NCBI GenBank assembly: GCA_965276635.1
Contig: CBDIBC010000005.1
Coordinates: forward strand, 620,001-684,000
From: CBDIBC01 sp965276635
GTDB taxonomy: Bacteria; Actinomycetota; Acidimicrobiia; Acidimicrobiales; Palsa-688
Direction of reading: 5' to 3'
Length of the DNA stretch: 64,000 bases
Within the stretch, counting starts at the first letter, position 1. Each line of letters opens with the position of its first letter. The notes under the pieces are model-generated. The model worked only from the letters and a program-made list of their open reading frames with translations, did not search any database and had not been told where the DNA came from. Shown here in pieces: positions 57,718 to 64,000 of this stretch. A program made the position numbers and the translations under genes.

Positions 57718-58910
57718 ATGCAGGGACACATCCACAAGCGCGTCCGCACGTCGGCAGCAGGCAAGGCGACGACCACCTGGTACGTCGTCGTGGAGCTCGG
57801 CCGGTCCGCCGACGGGCACCGGCGCCAGAAGTGGCACGGCGGCTTCAGCACTCGAAAGGAGGCCGAGGCCGTTCGAGCCAAGCTGGTCAACGAGGTCAAC
57901 ACCGGCGTCTACGCCGCTCCCTCGAAGATGACGCTCGGCGAGTGGCTCACGAAGAGCTGGCTGCCGACCATGCGCACGCAGATCAAGGCCAGCGCCTGGG
58001 ACAGCTACGACCGCCTCATGCGGCTCCACGTGATCCCGACGATCGGCGGCCGGCCGCTGCACCAGCTCACTCCCCCGATGCTCAACAACCTGTATGTCGA
58101 GCTCATGGATAACGGCAACCGGCGAGGCAACACGGCGAGCGGCCTGAACGCCAAGACCGTCCGCCACGTTCACACCACGCTGCACAAGGCTCTGGCCGAC
58201 GCCATCGACGCCGGTCTCCTGGCCACCAACGTTGCTGAGCGGGCGAAGCCCCCGAAGCCTCGGGTGGCCATGAACCGCACCGAGATGAAGTTCTGGGACC
58301 CGGATCAGCTGGCGAAGTTCCTCGTCCATCTCGAGGGCAACGCCTGCAGGCCGCGTGGCACCTGGCGGTGATGACCGGCATGCGGCGGGGCGAGGTGCTC
58401 GGACTCCGGTGGCAGGACGTCGATCTCGAGGCAGGACGCCTCGCCGTGCGCCACACACTGGTGTCGGTGAACTACGCCATCAAGGACTCGACGCCGAAGA
58501 CCCACCAGGCCCGGACCATCGACCTCGATGTGCAGACGGTCGAACAGTTGCGGTCCCACAAACAGCGACAGGAGTCCGAGCCGTCAGCCTGGGGCCCCGG
58601 CTACCAATCAAGCGACCTCGTGTTCCGACGCGAGGACGGCTCCCCCATCCACCCGGATCTCTTCAGCCAGGCGTTCGAGAAGTTGGTGCGAGACTCCGGT
58701 CTTCCGAGGATCAGGCTGCATGACCTCCGCCACACCCACGCCACGATTGCCCTCCGGGCCGGCGTCCCGGTGAAGGTAATCAGCGAGCGATTGGGACACG
58801 AGGATCCGGCCTTCACCATGAAGCAGTACGCACACGTCATCCCCGGCATGCAGGCAGAGGCAGCCGCACTCGTCGCGGCGTTGATCGCAGCGAGCGGCCA
58901 CAAGGCATGA
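57718..58910 (+). pseudogene. int: Tyrosine integrase interrupted by a single frameshift
   Basis: The first part (57718 to about 58340) holds the arm-binding and core-binding domains (TTWYVVVELG...KWHGGFSTRKEAEAVR; TLGEWLTKSWLPTMR). The second frame (about 58345-58910) holds the catalytic domain: TGMRRGEVLGLRW (Arg I), STPKTHQAR (Lys), LHDLRHTHA (H..R), LGHEDP and the nucleophile in MKQYAHV. One base is lost at GGGCAACGCCTGC (about 58342): restoring a C gives the usual RLQAAWHLAVMTG. A sequencing error cannot be excluded. Otherwise full length, about 397 residues. Confidence 0.88.
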
Positions 58911-59085
58911 CCGCTTCCCTCGGCACCAAGCCGGCCAGCAGGGCCGGTGCGGTAGCGACGGGTCCCGCAAGGGGCCCGTCGTGCCTTTCCGGGGCGAAGG
59001 CACGAGTCGCCTGCGGCGTCTCGCTACCGCCCTCGCTCGCAAGCTCGCTCGCTTGGTGTCGAGGCTGGCTTGTCCGGGCCGGTTC

Positions 59086-59107
59086 GTTTGACACAGGTTT
59101 GACACGG
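59086..59107. repeat. Double GTTTGAC site, right end of the defence island
   Basis: GTTTGACACAG followed by GTTTGACACGG, between int and the tRNA, 56 bp from the attachment repeat. Identical to the copies at 24851 and 28074. Confidence 0.65.
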
Positions 59108-59122
59108 GCCTCAGCAACGAGA

Positions 59123-59158
59123 AAGCCCCTGGCCGCGCAACTCGCTAACCAGGGGCTT
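59123..59158 (-). terminator. Terminator of the initiator tRNA
   Basis: Perfect 10-bp stem AAGCCCCTGG/CCAGGGGCTT with a 16-base loop, starting six bases after the tRNA 3' end on the minus strand and followed by CTTTCTCGTT. It belongs to the island side of the junction, so the incoming element provides the terminator. Confidence 0.7.
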
Positions 59159-59162
59159 CGTA

Positions 59163-59237
<75 letters not shown>

Positions 59238-59371
59238 GCGGTCCCGACAAGATACCACCTCCGAACCCAACTGCGGGCGGGACCAGCCCAGACCCATTCC
59301 TATCAACGGGGGATGCGCCGGCCTTCAGGCGGGTCTCAGGTCCGGGACGTACAACGTCAGAAGTGACGGAC

Positions 59372-60781
59372 ATGGCACCCGCCGACCAGCGAGAGGCACC
59401 GCACGCCGCCGAGCGGCTGGACCGCCTGCCGCCGACCCGATGGCTGGGCGGGATCATGCTGCTGCTGTTCCTCAGCTGGTTCGTGGAGTCCTACGACATC
59501 GGCCTGGGCGGCTCGGTCCTGCCGTCGCTCACCCACCAATATCACCTGTCGACGGCCATGAAGTCGTTCGTGTCCATCTCGGCAAACATCGGCATCGTTA
59601 TCGGCATCGTCCCCGCCGGGCGACTGACCGACCGCTACGGCCGGCGGGTGGTCCTGATCGTCGGGACGGTCACCTACGCGGTGCTCACCTTTGCCACCGG
59701 CCTGGCCCCCGGCATCGGTTGGGTGGTGGGCCTGCGGGTCGCCGCCGGCGTGGCCATGGGCGCCGTCTTCCCTATCCCCTACGTGTACGGCTCGGAGCTG
59801 TGTCCGCCGAACCAGCGGGGACGGTTCACCGGCCTGGCCGACTCGTTCTTGTCGGTCGGCTACTTCCTGTCCCCGCTGCTGGCCCTGGTCCTCATCCCGA
59901 CGGTGAACGACACGACGGGCTGGCGGGTGATGTTCCTCCTCGGCGGCATCCCGGTCGTCTTCGCGCTTCTGGCCTGGCGCTACCTGCCGGAGTCGCCGCG
60001 CTGGTCGGAGGCGAAGGGGCGTTGGCACCAATCCGAGGTGGTGCTGGCCGGCATGGAACGGCGCGCCGAGCAGGCCACCGGCACGCCGCTGCCGGCGCCG
60101 GACCGACTACCCCGCCCTACCGCTTCGCCACCCAAGCGCGCCGTCTTCGCCCCCCCGTACCGGCGACGGTCGGTCACGCTCTGGATGACCTTCGGCGGCA
60201 CCTTCTTCATCTTCTACTCCATCCAGACGTTCATGCCGACAGTCGTCAACGCCATGGGCTTCACGCTCACCTCGTCGTTCGCCTTCACCGCCATCATCGT
60301 GGGCGTCTCCATCCCGGGGAAGCTGCTCGAGGCGTGCGTGGTCGAACGCTGGGGCCGCAAGCCGGTCATCGTGGCCTTCACCGCGGTGGCCGCAATCGCC
60401 GCCATCTGCTTCGGCTTCGTGCGCGGCGCCACGCTGGTGCTGATCCTGGGTTGCGTCATGTCGTTCCTGGGTATTGGTGCCGATCCCGCCGTGAAGGCCT
60501 ACACCTCCGAGAGCTACCCGACGTCGATGCGCGCGTGGGGGACGTCGACCACCGAGGGGTTCGGCCGGCTGATCGCCGGCGTGATCGGACCGGCCTGCAT
60601 CCCCATCGTGCTCGACAACTTCGGCGTCGGCGCCGTCTACACCCTCGTCGGCACCGTCGCCTTGGTGGCCATGGGCGTCCTCGTCGTCTGCGGGCACGAG
60701 ACCAGAGGACTCACCCTGGAGCAGAGCTCCACCCCCGACGGGCCGCCCGCCGTGACTCGGGCGCAGTCGGCGGTCACCTGA
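59372..60781 (+). CDS. MFS transporter, sugar/metabolite-proton symporter type
   Basis: The 469-residue protein has about 12 hydrophobic helices. Signature loops are GRLTDRYGRRVVLI between helices 2 and 3, RVAAGVAMGAVFPIPYVYGSELCPPNQRGRFTGLADS, the PESPRW motif after helix 6 and ERWGRKPVI in the second half. These mark the SP/MHS group that imports sugars or aromatic/organic acids. ATG 59372; a GTG nine bases earlier is possible. First chromosomal gene right of the tRNA. Confidence 0.9.
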   Translation: MAPADQREAPHAAERLDRLPPTRWLGGIMLLLFLSWFVESYDIGLGGSVLPSLTHQYHLSTAMKSFVSISANIGIVIGIVPAGRLTDRYGRRVVLIVGTVTYAVLTFATGLAPGIGWVVGLRVAAGVAMGAVFPIPYVYGSELCPPNQRGRFTGLADSFLSVGYFLSPLLALVLIPTVNDTTGWRVMFLLGGIPVVFALLAWRYLPESPRWSEAKGRWHQSEVVLAGMERRAEQATGTPLPAPDRLPRPTASPPKRAVFAPPYRRRSVTLWMTFGGTFFIFYSIQTFMPTVVNAMGFTLTSSFAFTAIIVGVSIPGKLLEACVVERWGRKPVIVAFTAVAAIAAICFGFVRGATLVLILGCVMSFLGIGADPAVKAYTSESYPTSMRAWGTSTTEGFGRLIAGVIGPACIPIVLDNFGVGAVYTLVGTVALVAMGVLVVCGHETRGLTLEQSSTPDGPPAVTRAQSAVT

Positions 60782-60894
60782 TGGCGTCGTGGACTTGAGC
60801 TGGTCCGGCCGCACCGGAGCTGGGCATGATGTGGCGTCGCGCCAGGCGCCGGGCCGGCCCACCCGCCGCATCCCCCACCCCTGGCCGGCGGGAA

Positions 60895-61866
60895 TCAGGG
60901 GCCCGGCGTCCGTCCGGCCAGGATGATGGACAGCACCGGCGCGTCGATGTTGCCGCCCGTGTGGATGATGCCCACCCGGCGGCCGGCCACGCCGGAGCGC
61001 TCCGCCAGCATCCCGGCCAGGGCCAGCGCCCCGGCCGGCTCAGCCACGTTGTGAGTGGTCGCCAGCATGACGCGCACCGCCTCGGCCGCGGCATCCTCCT
61101 CCACCGCCACGATGCGCGCCGCGCCGGCGCAGATCGCCGCCACGGCCCTGGCGTCGGGGACCCGGCACGCCACGCCGTCCACGAAGGTGTCAGCGGCCGG
61201 TGTTGACACCACCGATCCCGCCGCGAACGACCGTGCTGTCGCCGGGGCCGCAGCCGCCACCACCCCGACGATCTCGGTGGACAGACCGAGCAGGTCGCGC
61301 ACACCGATCAACCCGCAGATGCCCGAGCCCATGCCCACCGGCACGTAGACCACGTCCAACGCACCGGCGGCGCGGAACAGCTCGTGGGCGTAGGTGGCTA
61401 CCCCCAGCACCAGGTCGGGATGGAACGACGGCACCACCTCGGCACCCAGCGACCCGGCCAGGTCGACGGCGTGCTCGCGGGCGGCCTGGAAGTCGTGGCC
61501 CGCTTCGACCACCCGGGCGCCGAAGCCGCGCATGGCCCGGTTCTTGTCGGGGCTGTTCCGCTCCGGGACCACGATGGTGACATCCACGCCGGCCGCGCGG
61601 CCGGCGAACGCCAGGCTCTGCCCGTGGTTCCCGCGGGTGGCGGACACGATCCCGGTCACCCCCGGGCGCTCGTGGGCCAGGCGGTCGGCGTAGACCAGAC
61701 CGCCGCGCACCTTGAAGGCGCCGGTGGGCGTGTGGTTCTCGTGCTTGACCCACACCTCCGCCCCCACCGACTCGCAGAGCAGGGGCCACACGTACTGGGG
61801 TGTAGGGGGCACCCGCCTGCCGACGACCTCCACCGCAGCGTCCAACTGCTCGGCGGTGAACCTCAC
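60895..61866 (-). CDS. Threonine-dehydratase-like PLP lyase (fold type II)
   Basis: The 323-residue enzyme has KHENHTPTGAFKVRGG, with the PLP-binding Lys, SATRGNHGQSLAFAG for the phosphate, MGSGICGLIGV and a C-terminal HTGGNID. It belongs to the threonine dehydratase/serine racemase/hydroxyaspartate ammonia-lyase group and would deaminate a hydroxy amino acid. No ACT regulatory domain, so it is the short catabolic type. GTG 61866 overlaps the stop of the SRPBCC gene. Confidence 0.9.
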   Translation of the reverse strand: MRFTAEQLDAAVEVVGRRVPPTPQYVWPLLCESVGAEVWVKHENHTPTGAFKVRGGLVYADRLAHERPGVTGIVSATRGNHGQSLAFAGRAAGVDVTIVVPERNSPDKNRAMRGFGARVVEAGHDFQAAREHAVDLAGSLGAEVVPSFHPDLVLGVATYAHELFRAAGALDVVYVPVGMGSGICGLIGVRDLLGLSTEIVGVVAAAAPATARSFAAGSVVSTPAADTFVDGVACRVPDARAVAAICAGAARIVAVEEDAAAEAVRVMLATTHNVAEPAGALALAGMLAERSGVAGRRVGIIHTGGNIDAPVLSIILAGRTPGP

Positions 61867-62297
61867 GCGGCCCGGCCACCGACGACGTGAACCTCCAACC
61901 GGTCGAGGGCTGCGGCCCAACCCGACGCCCACTCCGCGACGACGGCGGCGGGGATGCGCCGGTGCTGGAGGATGATCCCGCTGCCGGTGGCGTCCCGCTC
62001 GAAGTCCCAGCGCACCACGCCCACCGGCCGATCGTCGGCCGCCGTCGCTGCGAGCTCGAGGGTCCACGCCGGGTCCCACACGGTGACGAAACCGGACGCG
62101 ACCAGCGGGGCGCGCAGCGAGACCCGCCCGCCGACACCGGGAGTGCACGTGGATCTGTCCAGCCAGGCGGCCAGATGCGCGTCCTGGGTCACCGCGGCCC
62201 ACAGCGCCTCCATCCGGACGGCGGCGATGTGGCGGTCGAAGCGCACCCCGGCGTGCCCGTCGTCCGCCCAGGTGATCACCCCGGCGGCAGCAGTCAT
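61863..62297 (-). CDS. SRPBCC/START-like domain protein
   Basis: The 144-residue protein reads GVRFDRHIAAVRMEALWAAVTQDAHLAAWLD near the start, then VTVWDPAWTLEL and a C-terminal WASGWAAALDRLEVHV helix, the AHSA1-type helix-grip fold. Such proteins bind hydrophobic ligands or act as small hydrolase-like enzymes. ATG 62297 overlaps the stop of the aldo/keto reductase and its stop overlaps the lyase gene, so the three are one operon. Confidence 0.8.
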   Translation of the reverse strand: MTAAAGVITWADDGHAGVRFDRHIAAVRMEALWAAVTQDAHLAAWLDRSTCTPGVGGRVSLRAPLVASGFVTVWDPAWTLELAATAADDRPVGVVRWDFERDATGSGIILQHRRIPAAVVAEWASGWAAALDRLEVHVVGGRAA

Positions 62298-63322
62298 GCA
62301 GCCGTCTGCGGCGGGCTGTCGCCGTACCCGGCGGCCCGGGGGCCTGCCGGATAGCGATCGCCGGCCCACGCGCCGGCCGGCGAAAGCTGGTCGAGGCGGT
62401 CCTGCTCGTCCGCCGACAGGCTCACAGCCAACGCCCCGATGTTCTCGTCGAGGTAGGTGCGTCGCTTGGTGCCGGGGATCGGTACCACGTCATCACCGCG
62501 CCAGAGCACCCACGCCAGGGCCAGCTGGCCGGCCGTGCACCCCTTGGCCTTGGCCAGCTCGCCCACCGCGCCGACCAGCTCCAGGTTCCGATCGAAGTTG
62601 GCCCCCTGGAAGCGAGGGTTGTGACGCCGGAAGTCGTCGGGGCCGAAGTCCTCGGGACTGGTGATCTGGCCCGTGAGGAAGCCGCGGCCGAGGGGGCTGA
62701 ACGGCACGATGCCGATCCCCAGGCGGCGGGCGGTGGCCAGGACCGCCTCCTCCAGGTCGCGGGTCCACAGTGACCACTCGCTCTGCAGGGCGGTGATGGG
62801 GTGCACGGTGACGGCCCGCTCCAGGGTCGCCGCGCTGGCCTCCGACAAGCCCAGGTACCTGACCTTGCCGTCGGCGACCAGGCCGGCCATGGCCCCCACC
62901 GTCTCCTCGATGGGGACCTCGGGGTCCACCCGGTGCTGGTAGTACAGGTCGATGTGGTCGGTGCCCAGGCGGGCCAGGGACTCGTCACAGCAGCGACGGA
63001 CGTAGTCCGGCCGGCCGCTCACGCTCCGGCGACCGTCGCGGACCTCCAGGGCAAACTTGGTGGCGAGCACCACGCGGTGGCGGTGGTCGGCGATGGCCCG
63101 GCCGACCAGCTGCTCGTTCGCCCCACGGCCGTAGACGTTGGCGGTATCGAGGAAGAACACCCCCCGATCGATGGCTCGATGGATGGTGGCGATGGACTCG
63201 GTGTCGTCGACCGGCCCGTAGCTCTGGGACATGCCCATGCAGCCCAGACCCTCGGCCGACACCTCCAGACCAGTGGTGCCCAGGCGGCGGGTGGGGACAG
63301 CGTTTTCGGAGCGATCAGCCAT
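62294..63322 (-). CDS. Aldo/keto reductase
   Basis: The 342-residue barrel has RRLGTTGLEVSAEGLGCMGMS, FLDTANVYGRGANEQLVGRAI (catalytic Asp and Tyr), VLATKFAL (Lys), DLYYQHRVDP (His) and VPIPGTKRRTYLDENIGAL for NADPH. It belongs to the AKR branch of general aldehyde reductases (YajO/AKR13-like). First gene of the operon with SRPBCC and lyase genes. Different from the reductase at 9147. Confidence 0.92.
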   Translation of the reverse strand: MADRSENAVPTRRLGTTGLEVSAEGLGCMGMSQSYGPVDDTESIATIHRAIDRGVFFLDTANVYGRGANEQLVGRAIADHRHRVVLATKFALEVRDGRRSVSGRPDYVRRCCDESLARLGTDHIDLYYQHRVDPEVPIEETVGAMAGLVADGKVRYLGLSEASAATLERAVTVHPITALQSEWSLWTRDLEEAVLATARRLGIGIVPFSPLGRGFLTGQITSPEDFGPDDFRRHNPRFQGANFDRNLELVGAVGELAKAKGCTAGQLALAWVLWRGDDVVPIPGTKRRTYLDENIGALAVSLSADEQDRLDQLSPAGAWAGDRYPAGPRAAGYGDSPPQTAA

Positions 63323-63370
63323 GCCTGCACCGTACCGGCGCCGGCCTGTAGGGCGCCGGGGCCAGGCGGG

Positions 63371-64000
63371 TCAGCGACCACCATCCTCGGGATCGTAGGT
63401 GGGCTCCTCCCACCACGGATGCCAGTCCGGCACGTCGCCCGGGACCTGCAGGCGCCACGTCGCCGGGCGCTTCTGCACGAACGCCTCGATGCCCTCGGCG
63501 GCGTCGGCGAGCGGACCGAGCAGGGCCATGGCCTGGGAGTCCATCCGGTGGGCGTCCATGGGGTGAGAGGCGCCGAGCATCCGCCACAGCATCTGGCGCA
63601 TGACGGCCGCCGACACCGGCGCCACGTTCGCAGCCATCTCCGCCGCCAGCGCCCGGGCCGCCGGCAACAGGTCCTCCGCCGGGTGCACGCTGCGGACCAG
63701 GCCACCACCAAGCGCCTCCGACGCAGAGAGCATACGCGCCGTCAGGCACCATTCCAGGGCCTGTGAGATGCCCACCAGGCGGGGCAGGAACCAGCTGCTG
63801 GCCGCCTCCGGCACGATCCCGCGCGCCCCGAACACGAACCCGACTTTGGCCCCCTCGGCGATCATCCGCACGTCCATCGGAAGGGTCATGGTGATGCCCA
63901 CGCCGACCGCCGGCCCGTTGATCGCGGCGATGACCGGCTTCAGGCACCGGAAAACCCGCAGACTGACCTGCCCTCCTGAGTCGCGTGGCGCAGCGCGCGC
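63371..64000 (-). CDS. Enoyl-CoA hydratase/isomerase family protein (start outside window)
   Basis: The open frame runs from the window edge to TGA at 63371-63373. Visible are KPVIAAINGPAVGVGITMTLPMDVRMIAEGAKVGFVFGARGIVPEAASSWFLPRLVG, with the crotonase oxyanion-hole stretch (NGPAVGVG) and the Glu-bearing GIVPEAA segment. LTARMLSASEALGGGLVRSVHP follows as usual. It probably hydrates or isomerises an acyl-CoA in beta-oxidation-type metabolism. The N-terminal part is missing because of the window end. Confidence 0.9.
   Translation of the reverse strand, partial: ARAAPRDSGGQVSLRVFRCLKPVIAAINGPAVGVGITMTLPMDVRMIAEGAKVGFVFGARGIVPEAASSWFLPRLVGISQALEWCLTARMLSASEALGGGLVRSVHPAEDLLPAARALAAEMAANVAPVSAAVMRQMLWRMLGASHPMDAHRMDSQAMALLGPLADAAEGIEAFVQKRPATWRLQVPGDVPDWHPWWEEPTYDPEDGGR

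Overview
The window is high-GC DNA with actinobacterial gene content: F420/LLM-type oxidoreductase, TetR/MerR/GntR regulators, AbiE pairs, and GTG starts with four-base start/stop overlaps. An Acidimicrobiia-like host is my guess, not something the sequence proves. A complete initiator tRNA (59164-59237, minus) near the right edge organises much of the window. A 43-bp block, running from its anticodon loop to its 3' end, recurs identically at 24702-24744 and 46927-46969 in the same orientation. I read the left 59 kb as a pile-up of integrated elements and their fossils behind this tRNA, followed by ordinary chromosome (59.3-64 kb).

1-5.4 kb: insertion-sequence debris (IS3 tail, IS21 istA tail and istB, a complete IS256 copy sitting inside a fossil element end), a nucleotidyltransferase-fold protein, a PIN-type toxin-antitoxin-like pair and a small unknown protein, ending in a possible worn attachment end (5358-5444). 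5.8-8.0 kb: an AbiEi/AbiEii pair whose toxin gene carries extra WYL-like and zinc-finger domains. 8.3-15.2 kb: redox enzymes with their own regulators (LLM oxidoreductase + aldo/keto reductase/TetR; MerR + SDR; TetR/quinone oxidoreductase), each with a clear palindromic operator candidate, plus a MazF-like gene between inverted repeats. 15.3-24.7 kb: IS256 and IS110 remnants, a broken conjugation module (sigma-like protein, pilin, TrbL-like), an Imm-5-like protein, a two-HTH regulator, and an overlapping operon of two DNA methyltransferases, a small protein and a large serine recombinase that ends inside the attachment repeat.

24.7-28.2 kb: a relic element with an uncharacterised two-gene cassette, intact mcrC, the tail of mcrB and the tail of a tyrosine integrase. 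28.3-30.9 kb: a gene graveyard (NO VEIN/DUF3883, IS21 istB, SAM methyltransferase, ParA). 31.1-45.3 kb: a very GC-rich metabolic cluster: gamma-glutamyltransferase-like and threonine-aldolase-like enzymes facing two Fe(II)/2OG oxygenases, an NMT1/THI5-type ABC importer, two cyclic amidohydrolases, an aldehyde dehydrogenase, a GntR regulator and a shikimate-dehydrogenase-like protein. It looks like uptake and oxidation of a heterocyclic nitrogen compound, possibly a methylated pyrimidine (inference).

46.9-59.2 kb: a nearly complete defence island between two attachment repeats: MNT/HEPN pair, small unknown genes, type I restriction-modification (hsdM, hsdS, hsdR) with an ImmA/IrrE-DUF4411 pair inserted, a small HTH protein leading the operon, then an excisionase and a tyrosine integrase broken by one frameshift. 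59.3-64 kb: MFS transporter, PLP-dependent lyase, SRPBCC protein, aldo/keto reductase and a partial enoyl-CoA hydratase, apparently core genes.
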